In this document: positions 48,942-61,400 of the stretch, one piece after another
Layout of the letters: each line of letters starts with the position of its first letter
Numbering within the stretch: position 1 is the first letter of the stretch
From: Opisthorchis felineus
Taxonomy: Eukaryota; Platyhelminthes; Trematoda; Opisthorchiida; Opisthorchiidae
Direction: 5' to 3'
DNA length: 64,000 nucleotides
Assembly (NCBI GenBank): GCA_004794785.1
Contig: SJOL01006399.1
Coordinates: 310,909-374,908, forward strand
Position numbers and translations under genes: made by a program
The notes under the pieces: generated by a model
The model's input: only the letters and a program-made list of their open reading frames with translations
Databases searched by the model: none
Told to the model about the DNA's origin: nothing

Positions 48942-50189
48942 CTACCCTTTCAATCACATGAATTACTATTAATCACACCTGCAGAAAAACATTGTTAGGA
49001 ATTGTTAATGCAACTGTGGGTTCTTTGCTTGAAACTAAACAACCCAGCTTTCGTCGCCTGTTTCAATTCGAACTGTTCATCCTGGGAGAAGACCATGAAC
49101 TGACTGCATAGTTGTTTCCGTTTCTACAACGTATGACGTACGTTTGATGATAATTAAAATCTTTAGGTGGAAGTGCCATCCTTTTTCACATCACATCATC
49201 CAGTCAAAAGTTCGGTTTATTTTCTCTCCATCAGATGGTCAAGTGTTCGCCTAAATGAATCCCAAATCAGCTGCTACATATCCAGTTTTGAACCAATTGC
49301 TTGCATTGAATTTGAGCACTAGCTTTCCACTAATTTTCACTGGGGTCATAGGATATAAAAATGTTTTGTCCGCTATGTTATTTTAACCATGACAATCGCT
49401 TTCTATTTTGGGAACATAGTTCATTTTCTTTTTTGGGACAACGCTGAACCTGGGTAAAACCTAGCAACCAAAATACTGCATTGGGCCTCGTGTATTTATA
49501 CTACTTTGAGAATGAAGTGGGCTCTTAAAGTGTTGACAAATTGTTTCCTTTATTTCTTTCAAAGTCAAGCTAACAGCACCCAAATGTAAGCGGCGGAGCT
49601 CAAAGAAGCGCATACAGTCAGTGGAAATCGGACTCACTCATCACATTGCTTGGATTTTCATTTTCTGTCGGATCAAATAAATGCACCACGAAACAAACAT
49701 CATAAGTCACACTGAAGACCATGGGTAGGGAATTCGCTCTTGGCATAAAAAAAAGCCCCACGTTTTTGGATTATACCTCCATTCTGCCTAAGCCAAACAC
49801 TCGTTTACTGTCATTTTTGTGCATATTTATATTTTGCCCAATGTGCTAAAAAACGTGGTGAATGGTACTCAAATGATGAACACCAAAAAGAGTGAAGTCA
49901 ACAACAGGGTATTAATAGTTAATAATGTTATGAGGGAATGTCATCCAACCTCTTCGACAATAGTTTTGCAAAATAACCTTGTTTTGAAAACAAACACCTG
50001 ATTCGCCGAAATGAACTCATTTGAAATCAACTTGGTGTTACGGGTAGGCTGGAATAAACCTTATCTAAATCCCTAACTCAGTCCCAAAACTTGCGAAAAA
50101 TATATTCAGTCAAGAAGATATTCCGTAATGTTACGAATATCGTAACAACCGGAATATGCGGAAGCTTTTGTGCAGTACATTCATCTGAG

Positions 50190-50660
50190 ATATATAGTGA
50201 ACGAGGGATTCATCTGGAATTCGGTCGAGTCTCGAATTAATACCAACCTTACGTGCAAGTCAGTGTACTTCAACAATCTTTTGAAATTTAGTGTTGAAGT
50301 TGAACATAAGGTTGGTAGAAACTGGAAGACTGCACCTACCTGACGGGTCGTAACAAGGCGAAACCAGTCGTAGTCGGTTAAGGAGCAGTAAACCATTATA
50401 TGAAGGCAAAAAATAAATGGTATTCACGAGCATCCGGGGATACTCTGTTGTGTAAGCTTGTTGGAAAGAACTAACCGGTCGACAGAATCAATCGCGCTCT
50501 TGAAGTCAAGGAACGCCAACACTGGAGGACACCTATACGCGTGCTGTTGCTCTAATACTTGACATGGTTTGAAAATGTGGACCACACAGTCCCCTTCTGT
50601 CTGAAATTCTGCTCGTAGAGTGAGAGCTCGTCAACATAGGAGAAGGCTAAGCAAAAACAG
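50190..50660 (-). pseudogene. LINE reverse transcriptase, palm fragment (degenerate)
   Basis: Reading the minus strand downward from 50650: GDCVVHIFKPCQVLEQQHAY, then PPVLAFLDFKSAIDSVDRL. These match the FRPGRGCVDHIFTLRQ and FLDFRGAFDSVDR blocks of the trematode LINE RT. Near 50370-50320 the text RLVTTRQVGAVFQFLP stands where GVRQGCPLSPFLF is expected. Frames are broken. The fragment lies in an intron of the candidate minus-strand gene. Confidence 0.68.
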
Positions 50661-52569
50661 ATTGCTATCTCTCATACATATAATTTGCTGTTACAAAAAA
50701 ATCCGATAATAAATATAGAGAACATTACAGTACGTAAAAGAAAGCTAGGAAACCTAGTAAGCTTCCTTCAGTGCAGTGCCAGAATTACTGCTATTTCTGG
50801 GGAGGAGGTGACAGGAATTTATGGCCGGAAGATGGATTTACTACAGTTAACAGGATATATCCACTTTATTGCCGTCAACACCTGGCTAGAGTGAGTGAGG
50901 TCCCTCTTTCGGATGTGCGCCAAATGTTATGCCGGGATTTAAATATCTGCTGAGTAAATTTAGTTGTTCAGGTTACGAATACGATACCTTTGGCCGGATC
51001 AGTTATCTGATTACGTTTACAAGACGGAGAAGCTACTGTAATAAGTGGCTATGAAGGGTGGAAAGTCCTGTGTAAAACTAAGTCTTCAGTCTGAAGTTAC
51101 CAGGATTTTGAAAGTAATACTGTCATGCGATAGAGACTTATTGCTGTACATACACAAAGTAACCGTGTCAAGTTCTTTAGAAACCAAGGAGCTTCTTGTT
51201 TACTTAAAGACCAGCAAATTTAATTATTCCATCTTTGTGACCCATCACTTCAAATTCATCATTGGTCATTTGGTACTTAAATGCATATCTGTAAGCCCAC
51301 TGAATTCTTGGAGCCGCGCTCTTGGATATATTGTGGTTCACTCATTTCCTTAATGGTTTCCTTACTAAAGTTTTTTACAAGATTCATAACTGTGCGTGAT
51401 GTATACATAAACTCAAGCATCCTTCCGTAGTTACAATTTAACTCATCGCTGGTCCTGCTTAAAAAAAGAAGGCAGTTAATTTTGTTTTTAAAAGGCTACC
51501 ACTGTTTTGGAACCTAGTTACATTAGGTGTATCGCTGAAAGTGCAGATAATTAGCAGCTACACAGCCTATCTCCTTATCTATATGCATTTCAGGATTTTG
51601 AGCTATTACACGGTTTGACAAGATAATATCGGCCGAAGATTTTCACGATTGCGTTTCAGCATTTAGGTTTGACCTCCACACTTCCACGTTTCCATTTTCA
51701 TCCTGATTTTACTTTGTAAACAAGGAGTTCTTTTTGAATTCAGCTTCTTACGATGTATCCCGGTGTCATTTTTCCCTTTTAGCAGGCAACTGTGATTTCC
51801 ACAACCGAGTTCATTTTACCAGCTGGAGTATTTTTTGGGATTTTCTCTAGATGGATTTCAATTTCAACGTTACAATTGTGGGTGTCTCCATGAAAATGAC
51901 CAGGGCCTATCTCTCCTCAAATTAGCGCTTTCAAAGAGATAAGGTGTATTTTTGGATTTACACAGGAATGTGATCATAATATAATATCACCCATCCAGTA
52001 ACTTTTTTCAATTCCTGAATGGAGAACTAATGAAGCATCAGATAACCTAGTAGGGCACTCTAATACCACTCTCGTGAGAGGGCCGCGAGCGATGATCTTT
52101 CCATTAAGGGGACCTATGGGTACGGCCTACACTGAACGTTAGGTATCTACCCAAGGATGACTGGAGCTCCGGGATTAAACGAAGTGTTAGATTCACTTTC
52201 ATTCCTCTGATGAAGCTCGATGGGATAATGGACGGATGTTGCCTAATGTACTAGTGTGTGGTGGTTGTGTGGTAAGACTTAGCGGCGCTCCAAACGACGT
52301 ACACAGATTTTCTTGATCCATCGAGTTATGAGGACGGTGAAGCTGTGGTCAATTGTTACCTGCTTGCATGATCGTATGCAATGGAACACGTGGAGTCGCT
52401 CTGGTTAATCAACTAGAATGCGCTGTTCACGCAGCGCACCCTAGTCGAAAAACTCACCATGACGGACGAATCCGCTTTGTCGGTTCACATAATTTTCCAC
52501 GGGCAGCAGCACGTTCTCCTGGCCGAATAGTCTCATAACTGCTCATGTGATGAACTGTGCTGAACTTAC

Positions 52570-52765
52570 TCATGTGGATGATCTTCGTGATGTCCGACCT
52601 CAAGTTTATTAATGACAAACAGTAATATCATCCAATTATTTCTGACCACCATGGTAGTGTAATACGTCACGAATGGCCAACCTGTAAATGTGCCTTCCGA
52701 AATGACATGTAAAGAGTGATGTACTTGTGTCGTTGGCAAGAAACTCATTAGCCATTTCATCTTGA
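52570..52765 (-). CDS. Candidate exon with hydrophobic segment
   Basis: A 196-base open stretch, phase 1 to 2. The acceptor has a long pyrimidine tract (TTGGTTTCTCCGTTGGTTAGCCTAG) and the donor is consensus (CACATGA|GTAAGT). It reads KMKWLMSFLPTTQVHHSLHV, later NNWMILLFVINKLEVGHHED. The MILLFVI segment could be membrane-associated. It joins in phase to 53307-53406. Confidence 0.37.
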
Positions 52766-53306
52766 CTAGGCTAACCAACGGAGAAACCAACATGTTCCGG
52801 ATTGGCATTCACCTTGATCATTCGCTCATCTCAAGTTGTACTCAAAATTCGTGTCCGCACAAGCCATAAAGTTTGAATTCAGTGCGCAGTCGGTCTCCAC
52901 CTGACGCTCCATCATTAGTCGTCTGGCTCTGGTCCGCTTTCACACTTTTGTAAATCGCGCATACTTATTTAACCCAACGCTGACCAACCAGCAGACACCT
53001 GGATATAAAAAACTCTTTCAAGTAGGGGGTTTCCACCCACAATCAACTCAAAAATGTACCGGAAAACTGTCTAGCGCGCAGTACATATCGTTCCTTTTGT
53101 GGCCGAAATTTCACTAGCCCATAGTTTAAGATAAGTTGGGAGAACTAATGGCAAATTTGTAATGTTCACTGACCCCGAAGTTTCTGGACGCACTCCGGTC
53201 ACAATGTTCACACTCGATATCCCTTTCTCCCAGTGTTCGTCACTTAATAATGGCGGCATATAAGGCGAATGGAAGGTGCAGCATTACAGTGCCAAAGTTG
53301 ACTCAC

Positions 53307-53406
53307 ATTCAGTCATGTAGATCATCACTGTCACGATTTTCACTGCTACCCTTCTTCCATGAGTAACTGTCTCAAGTAGTCCCTGATGAGGCTGCCACAG
53401 GAAAAC
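53307..53406 (-). CDS. Candidate exon
   Basis: A 100-base open stretch, phase 0 to 1, with a strong acceptor (CACTCTCTCATTCTAG) and donor (GAAT|GTGAGT). It reads VFLWQPHQGLLETVTHGRRV and ends VTVMIYMTE. No family is recognised. Confidence 0.37.
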
Positions 53407-53565
53407 CTAGAATGAGAGAGTGCTATCGAGTTCAGTGATGGGGACTGGAACTGGTGAACAAAGCTAATTAGGGTGTGAAGATGAGTTCAGGAATGCATGC
53501 TCGTTAATGGGCACAGCCTGCTGCTCTATCGCAAAGCTCCTCTGACCGCTGATAGTTGTTGTCAC

Positions 53566-53705
53566 CTGTTCTCCAGCCAGGTACACGGTATTCGTGAAAC
53601 GAAACCATTCACAGCTGGAGACCTTGTCATCGGCCATTCGTCTTACTTTCATTGATAGCTTCGTTAGTTTCGATAGTTGCTCCTTCAATATTCGGGAGGC
53701 ATTAT
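53566..53705 (-). CDS. Candidate exon (basic, helical)
   Basis: A 140-base open stretch, phase 1 to 0. The acceptor GCTAGCTAG is weak and the donor GAACAG|GTGACA moderate. It reads NASRILKEQLSKLTKLSMKV, then DDKVSSCEWFRFTNTVYLAG, a residue mix more protein-like than most ORFs here. The frame runs on past the donor to a stop at 53464, so it could instead be a terminal exon. Confidence 0.37.
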
Positions 53706-55412
53706 CTAGCTAGCTTACGTCAAAATGTTTATTAGGCCTTTTGATGAGAGTGTATGTGCCCTTGCTGCCATCATACACAATTGTAATGTGTGTTCGGCGC
53801 GCTCGGCTGAGAGAACTTGGCTGGCAGAAACAATTATGGTCGAAACCGGTGGCTTTTCTGCACCTTATAGTAACTCAGTGGGGCGCCGCTCGTGCACGAA
53901 CACTTCTGGTTCTCTTTCACTGATAGTGCGTTGTTGGTGACGAGATAAGACTATGCTTCAAATGTGAAATGGCTTTGCTCATCCTTTAGACAACTTCATC
54001 CACAGCATGACAGCAGGAGCAAGCAACACCTCTAAACTAAATGAGCTTGTGAATACTTCGAAGTAGACAGCTTGTTGTGTGGATCCAAGATATTCCGGGT
54101 CCACTTTCGTGGCATGGTTTTGCATCTCGATGGTTCAAAGTACATCAAAAAATGTTACTTCTCTTTCCAATACAGTGGATGAGGACGAGGAAGACGAATA
54201 CATTCAAGATGATTTGCCGTCCGTAATTTCTCCAGAAAAACATTTGGAAAGAGAATTAGATGCAACATCCTTTTTGGTTCTTACATGAACGTCATAAAGA
54301 ATCGACGTCAGTGGATTATTTCCACGAATCTAACGGTATATAATGAGCCGAGTGTACATAATCTTTACCCCACCACAGAATCTCAACTCATTCATTACTC
54401 TGTTCATCTTCTGTTGTTACGCGGACTCAACTAATTTGAAAAGAAAGCTTTCTCAACCACTATCATTATTTTCATGGTGCGATTACAGGCTACACTATAG
54501 CTGGCTCTTGGTCACTCATACATTCACTGATTTCACATAATGCGTAAAAAACCCGTATGCTCAAATTACGGTTACCCGATGTATGCTAGCATTAGTACTA
54601 ACGTTGGGAACTTCTGCTCGTTGGTTTCTGAACGACACTCGTACAGTCGGTTTCGATCTCGATAAAATAAGACGTTCCGAACAAAAGAAAACTAATAGGA
54701 GTGCCTGCTGTTGGCCCATAGCTGTATTTCGGCGCAAGCTAGAACGATTTTCACACAGAACATTCTACCACGTATAAAGTTTGTGTGCGTGTTTAGTCGA
54801 GGGTGCAATCGGCTATGAGGGGTGAGCCCTCGATCCTCTTCACCGAGCTCCATCAGGCTATCGCCCTGCATCTATGGCCGTCTACACAGGTCAGCTCATT
54901 GGCTTGGTCACATTATTATTGTTATGCCTGTCCGTCGAGCCCAAAAACTTCGAGACAGGGGAAATTGCTTACACTCGCGAGCGTTTGTATGCCAAATATT
55001 CGATCGGTGCAAAATAGGCCATGCCAAACAGTCTTCAAATTCGTGTGCGCCTGCGACAAGTGATCACGTAGCACAAATGAATGCAGATTGTGCGGTGTAG
55101 TACGAATATCAGAGAAGCTAGACATTCGTTAGACATTCTAATAGCCCAACGCTGACTGGATAATCAACTCAGTATACATGACCGTTTTTCTGATTTGGAA
55201 TGAGTTTTACGAGCTGGCCTCGCCTTAGCCGACTGCAGTTATCTGACTTCTAGCACATAAGTATCACGATCATAAGGTGATGGCTAGAGTGACCACAGTT
55301 GCGCAACACTGGGGGGAGAAGATCACAAGAAGTATGCTTATCAATTGGGTTAATAATAACTTCTGAAAGTGCCTGTCGGTGGTCCCCAAACTTATGGATA
55401 ACGTACACTTAC

Positions 55413-55559
55413 CGCAAGCAGTTCGGTTCATCCAGTGATCCCGAAAATCCTGGATGTGAAAGTCAGTAGTAATGGCTTTCGTCAAGCAGGTTTGACGAAC
55501 GACACGGACCTGACTGTACCTGTATCCGATGAATGCCTTATGGTAAAGGCGCTTTATGA
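55413..55559 (-). CDS. Candidate exon
   Basis: A 147-base open stretch, phase 1 to 1, between GATTGTGATGTAG and a consensus donor (GCTTGCG|GTAAGTGTA). It reads IKRLYHKAFIGYRYSQVRVV and ends DHWMNRTAC. The residue mix is also what a chance ORF could give. It is supported mainly by the donor and by phase with its neighbours. Confidence 0.33.
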
Positions 55560-55606
55560 CTACATCACAATCGCACAAGAGCTCTTTGTTTGGAAGGTTG
55601 CTTCAG

Positions 55607-56196
55607 GAGTCAAGCAAACACCAAAAGTCGGGCTCCTCCGTTTCTGTTTGCTAACACGTCGGTGTTAGAACTGCTGAATTCATACACTACCGGTGAGTGT
55701 AACAGAACTCCTTTGAAATCTCAGCAACGTTTCTGAGAATAGAAGTCGGCAACGGCAGCACTAGCTTCAATTTCTCTTAAAAATTTCCAATTTTCAGTAA
55801 TGGTTGGAGAAACCACAGATGGCAAACCAGGAGAGCGAGTTACGCCATAACGTTGATGTACTGTAGTATGCGCTGGTTGCGTTAGTGTGTAAGGTATTGG
55901 CGTAGCTATAATTTCACCGGTTTTGTGACGAATAGCTAGGTGTAAATACGGCGCATTACAAAAGCAACATCCGAAGGAAGTGCTGTACCACCAGATGTTT
56001 CATCCGTTATAACAAGGAAAAGAAGTCGCGCCTACCCAATATGATTACACAGGACAGCTAGCCGGATTGATCATCACTCTAGCAGAGGTGAACCGTCCAC
56101 CAAATCCACTAAAATTATACTCAGCTATGTATCAAAATTGGCTCCGCGGAACTATTCCCATTCGCAATCTCTCGTCAATATCTCACCATCAACGGT
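55607..56196 (+). CDS. Candidate two-exon plus-strand ORF (competing model)
   Basis: Two open stretches have strong donors on the plus strand. Exon 55607-55692 has acceptor GGTTGCTTCAG, reads SRAPPFLFANTSVLELLNSY and ends ACCG|GTGAGT. Exon about 56014-56196 has a weak acceptor, reads QYDYTGQLAGLIITLAEVNR and ends AACG|GTGAGT. They join in compatible phase. They sit inside an intron of the proposed minus-strand gene, so this is either a nested opposite-strand gene, part of a repeat, or chance. Confidence 0.27.
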
Positions 56197-56424
56197 GAGT
56201 AAAATACCGCAGCAAGTGAAACTACTGTGTTTGGGTTGACGATTAACGGTTGCTGCATTACATTGCGACACACTGAGAACAGACAGGCTTATTGGAAACA
56301 GCCGAACCACGCTCGCGTCATCCGTCAGCATTACTTAACAGCAATGTATAAAAACCGATATTTGACTGTTCATACAAGAATTGGTCACACAAACAAATGA
56401 GGGTACAAACCGAAACCAACCTAC

Positions 56425-56629
56425 CAACAACGGTCAGCTTGCCTTCACCAAACCGGTTTTCAATTGCCCGAACGACTAGCTCTTTAACGTTATGGAAACA
56501 CGCGCTGCGTACCACGGGGTTTTCAAAGCGGAAGAATAAATTAATTCTGTTACCATAGAAACCCTGGGGCCCACAGCCGACCAGCCATGCGGTGCAAGAA
56601 AGCTGTAGCGGCCGAATCAGTGGAAGAAC
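56425..56629 (-). CDS. Candidate exon (best-looking of the split gene)
   Basis: A 205-base open stretch, phase 0 to 1, with a near-ideal acceptor (TTGTTTTTCCAG|GTT) and donor GTTG|GTAGGT. It reads WLVGCGPQGFYGNRINLFFR, then FENPVVRSACFHNVKELVVR and ENRFGEGKLTVV. G+C and CpG content rise over the exon compared with its flanks. No family could be named. The GCGPQGFYG string only superficially recalls a serine palmitoyltransferase motif. Confidence 0.45.
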
Positions 56630-57151
56630 CTGGAAAAACAAGGAAGAGTCATTTGGACTGGAGAGATCAATGAGATTTCACTTTGAATTTTGACACAACC
56701 AGTTATTTACGGTAAGTAAAAATACAGAAGTCATTGCCAACGGTAAATCCACATCTCTTGTACTTTTAACTGTTTCCTCATTCTGAAGATTTGTTAGTTT
56801 GGAAGATATCTCTTTGCACAAAAGGCAAGCTGTGATTGTGTTGGTACAATTCTGCTCTGAATTTCAGATCTTCCACCAGGCGTAGTGAATCGAGAGTTTC
56901 TGTCATGAGATTCATATACTTAACCACGTATTAAGTTATTGCTCTAGACCCTTATTATTCGATCGGAAGTTTACCTGACGGTCCATGATTTAGCCAGAAA
57001 AATTTATTTATGGACAGACAACATGAATATAGTGTACATTTACCAGTGGAAGCCGGGACCTGAACGAGAGTTGGTATGAGTAAAATATTTTGTTTTGACA
57101 TCCAAACTCTATAAAAGACTCAACATAGATTTCCGGTCCCGGTTTACTTAC

Positions 57152-57208
57152 TGGAATACAACTAACTTCAACATTTGATGGTCGACTTTTCAGAAACGGA
57201 TACATCAA
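57152..57208 (-). CDS. Candidate small exon
   Basis: A 57-base open stretch (19 codons, phase 0 to 0) with a good acceptor (ATGTTTCCTGATAG) and a consensus donor (ATTCCA|GTAAGTAAA). It reads LMYPFLKSRPSNVEVSCIP. It joins in frame to 56425-56629. Confidence 0.35.
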
Positions 57209-60085
57209 CTATCAGGAAACATGCTTCTTGTTAACCAAAATCAGAGTTTGGGTGCGAAGCATAGCACAGTTGCTGTTTTAGGAATATTAAGGTGCAAATA
57301 TGAACGGTAGCACTACGGCAATGGAAATTAACACACGACCAATAATATTTGAGCTAATCTTTGGATATTAAGAATAATGCTAGGATGTCGTTTTGACTAC
57401 CAGTCATTGTGTGCAACTGATCCTGGAATCTGGCAGCATAAAAGCATATGAGTTGTGTGCAACACGTATTATAGAATTTACTAGAAAGATTTCATGGTGT
57501 TGTTTTCATCCAACCTACAGACGACCTTTGATTAGCCTGGATGTTTGGTGAACGAACGATGGGAAAAAACAGTCATTTTATGCCACCAAGTTTACAATGT
57601 AAAAATCGAAATTGAAGATGCGAAATTCATTTGGAAGGTGACGCCCACCAATAATCCAACTGAATTCAAGCTCGTCAATCAATACGACTCGCTTCGCCGA
57701 AGAAACAAGAGCATTACTAACTGAGTTTTAGTGATCCCAATAGTTAGCGAAGAACGAATAAATAGGCAGCGACGCAGCAACCGAAGTTCCGGGCGATCAC
57801 TTGGTCTATTATGCTACCTCAGCAAGCAGTGTCTGTGTGCAATCGGGACCATGAGATTTTAGATTTCTAGATAAAATTCCCAATACAAGGTATCCCATCA
57901 GGAGTCTAATGATAGTTAGAATCCAAAGCTTGTTCAAGATCCGCAAATAAAGTCCAAAGCATTGCACATTCATCAGGATAACTTAGCTTGACACTGTAGA
58001 GTCAACAAAATAAATAACACTTCCCGTGGAATCATTATACGAACTTTATTGCAACACTTTTAAACCCCGAAGATGGCTCAAAAAGTATGGAGAAACTGTG
58101 AGGAAAATGTGGTCATTTGGCCTTTGGAAATGTCGGTTCTACCGATGTCAACTCAACGTTTACCCTTCTGTTGGGATGCAATATACCGTTGTAGCTAAAG
58201 TTTATAGGAGCTTAACTGCCTTTTCCCTATAGCCCACCATTTTGCACGCAAAGGTGTATGCTTTTCATCTTATGCTGGTCCCAGTTTGTGTGCATGCACG
58301 AACTTTACTCAATATTGCGACTCAACTGTGTCAGGTGTGCATTCACACTGCGTTAATTATGTTGAAACTAGCAAAAAGAAATGAAGTGGCACCATCAATG
58401 TGTTATACACACGTCGTGGTAGGTACATCAAGTTCTTAGGTCTCGAGATCCACCCAAATGAAGAATTCATGTGACTGACACCTGTGAACCAGACTTAACC
58501 AGAAAAAGCAGATGGTTTTGATGGTTTTTGAACCGGCGAGTCATTTCCCGACCCGTACTACCATTTCTCTGTCTTTTATAGCCTTCTAAGTATAAGCTGG
58601 TCAGCATGTTCCCCCTTATTAAGTAATGCTTGTTCAGTTTGGAGTTATGAAAACGCCGAAGTAGTTTTCCTTTCCCAAAAATACACGGGATTTAGATTGG
58701 ATAGTGTGGACTGGAACGCGCAAGCCACCAGGAAAGCCGTATGAATTTTCTTTGAAGCGGACACATTGGTCCGATATGCATTTGAGTAGTTTGCCAAGAC
58801 TGTTTATAATTTTCTTCACCTGTGTGTTGACCAAAACTCTAAGGCTAGCAATTTTCACAGGAGATTTCCCTCACGATAGCACCCAATACCCTCTTGATCG
58901 TTTTGAGGTACCTAAAAGCAATTGGCTTGTCTGAAACAGCAATCGCGGTTTGTAAAGCAGGCAACAACTACCGGTGACCTATCAACACCAGAATTCCCGA
59001 TCGAACCGTTGCACAGGCTCTATCGTAAACCAGTTATTTTTTCAACTACCATTCTAGCCAAAACGCTGTGGTATCATTTTACATTTATTGTAGCTGAATG
59101 CTTATTTTGTTTGTCTCAAATCAGCTTTTCTTGTTTGCTTTCAAGCACAGGATTTTACTGACGTGCTATTTGCTTGTAAATGGAATGTAAGGATGCTGTA
59201 CAAGTCATCCACCGGAGTGATGACCGGCATTACACTTCTCTTGTTTTCCAGCCGTAGTTGAAGTCGATATTGGACGATCAAACACTGCTTCGTTTCAGTG
59301 ATTTTCAGAGTTGCTACTTCTGAAACAATAAGTAACAGTTCACTGCGAGGCAAGCACATTTCTTCCGAAATAAATGGGAGGGCGGGCAAAATGAAATTGA
59401 ATGGCTCTATGTTCGAAGCTAGCTGAATATAGCAAAAAAAATATGCTTCCTCTGAAAAACCTCTGCTTAGCGTATTCCTAGCCGAATCGTCCCTCTCACT
59501 AGGTTCCTGCACGCTAAATGAATGTCTTGGTTAGTCCATTTACTATTAAGTTCTTCGAAAGGGAAAGTAGATTCACGCATATATTTTATTGGAATTGGAA
59601 CATGAAACGATTACACTGGCTGATTTCAACATTCTGTTTGTTTGCTGAATAAGTCAATTAATTTTGGGAGAAAATATATTTGGAAAGGTATGTTTCGTAT
59701 GATATACTAAATGCCACAATTGCCAAGCTAGCGAGAAACAACAGTTAGTGCAGAGGAGGTTTAAACTGCCAATTGCGTGAAGCGATATCTCAACTACCTC
59801 TACTAAGAGAAACTCTGAAAACAAGCCATCGTGCCCATAGTTTTCCTTTAAAAATGCAACTTTTATATTATTTTTTCATGTTCTAGGATCGGAAGAGCTA
59901 GTTTTTCGCTTTATTTAGCCAGCCCAATTTCAACTAGATCGGTTAACCTTTCCTGTGGACAGTTTTGGCTTACATGCGTTCTCGTTTTTGTCACTATATC
60001 ATCAACATTTTTCAATATGTCTTTAAGAAGACTTCGATTGCAAGATCGGTACATTGCATACAAGATAATTTTGTCTTTAACTTAC
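57209..60085. other. No recognised gene; intronic if the split-gene model holds
   Basis: Several ORFs of 65-123 codons (for example 59141-59512, minus) have no motif and no splice support. Confidence 0.4.
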
Positions 60086-60214
60086 CACGTCACATGGATC
60101 AACCGGTAGTGAGTCTTGCATACTGGTTTGACTTTCGTAGTACTGTTGCCAAGGCAGTTTCACGCCCTCACGTTCTTGCGCAGAAATTGTCAAGGCTATA
60201 AAGACATGGTTTAT
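60086..60214 (-). CDS. Candidate exon
   Basis: A 129-base open stretch (43 codons, phase 0 to 0) with donor GACGTG|GTAAGTTAA and acceptor CTACAAGTAG behind a T-rich tract. It reads LTISAQEREGVKLPWQQYYE, then SMQDSLPVDPCDV. There is no start codon near its beginning, so the gene would continue upstream. Confidence 0.37.
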
Positions 60215-61313
60215 CTACTTGTAGTGTTTAGGGTACAAAAATATCCTATTGAACAAGGTTCCACAGGTTGTTTTCTTTTTTCCGCGAGTAATATGTGGAT
60301 GTGGATCTTCCACTCTTTCATGTTCATTCTTAAGTTGTGGTTTGCATTACAATTATGTCTGAAATTTATTAATGCGCCCAACTGTAGCGGAGGCGTACGA
60401 CGTCATAACAACCGGTGTATTATTACATCAGAACAGCAAAGGAAAATGTGCAAAGGTACTCCCTACTCGGGTTATTAGGCCCAGTAACTCCATCAGCTCG
60501 GCTCGGGTTCATACGAATCATAAGAAAAACATTCTCCGCTTTGTTATGCCAAAATAACGCTGGGGATCTTCAAGCTGCTTTTCAAAACCCGACTATTCGC
60601 CTTGGGTGCTTCAGTCACGTATTCTGAACCATCCAAAGGAAAGTTCAATACCTTGAATCATCTTGCCACCAGTGAACAACGGAAGCTTCCGTGTCGGAAT
60701 CTTTCACTAAAATTTGGTGTTTGTTTGCACAGGGCTTCGTTCATGTATCACTAACATACTAGGATAACTTGTAAACATATGTTCATAATTCAAGGTGTGC
60801 CGTGTGTCCCTACCAAAAGTGTCTATCTGACCAGCCGGTCTTGGTAGGTAGTAACAGATAACACTGTCGCCTAGTACACTTCTACCGCATCAGACAATTT
60901 TCATTTTTATCTGAATCAACAGCTTCTTTTTTGAGAATTAGTGGCCCTTTAGAACTTCATTTCCATGTTGTCCTTATAAGGGAACCCCGATTTAGCAACA
61001 GATTTTGCGCCTCATTTTTTAAAATCTTGAAATGAGCACTGGGCAGTGTATGTTGCAGGGTACACCAGGTAAATTTCGCTGTTTTACAGTGTATATTACA
61101 GAACAATATTGGCCAAAAATAAAGAAAAGAAAAAAATACATTATCATCAAGGTACCGAAATCAAGTCAGTCACCAAGGCAGTGCCAGGGGTGAAACCGAT
61201 TCACGATACATCCGATATATCATGCTACAGCTCATTTCCTCGTACTCTCTCGAAGTATTTTAACGCAAAGCCTTGGTTTTGGTTTTGATGAATTGCCGGT
61301 AACTCTGTTTCAG

Positions 61314-61400
61314 ACTTTCTTGATTGTCGGATGGCTGCTTCACTTGTGGTGTCCTTTTTGCTCAGCAAACCGTTATGGTTACAAGGATGTTTTCTGGGCG
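61314..61400 (+). CDS. Candidate internal exon, plus strand
   Basis: An 87-base open stretch, phase 0 to 0, with a strong acceptor (AACTCTGTTTCAG) and a moderate donor (GGGCG|GTAACT). It reads TFLIVGWLLHLWCPFCSANR. A second frame is also open, which lowers confidence. No family is recognised. Confidence 0.22.

Noticed and set aside
53071..53259. 62-codon minus-strand ORF between candidate exons
   Set aside because: Its most natural acceptor gives the wrong phase for the upstream exon, and the exon at 52570-52765 fits better. It could still be an alternative end.
53390..53425. CTGATGAGGCTGCCACAGGAAAACC, hammerhead-like
   Set aside because: Stem II does not pair well, GAAA is not placed correctly, and no stem I is visible. 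The stretch also overlaps a candidate minus-strand exon.
54803..55125. Overlapping 86- and 92-codon ORFs, CpG-rich
   Set aside because: Both frames and the opposite strand are open. No motif was found, and it is more likely an old repeat than a gene.
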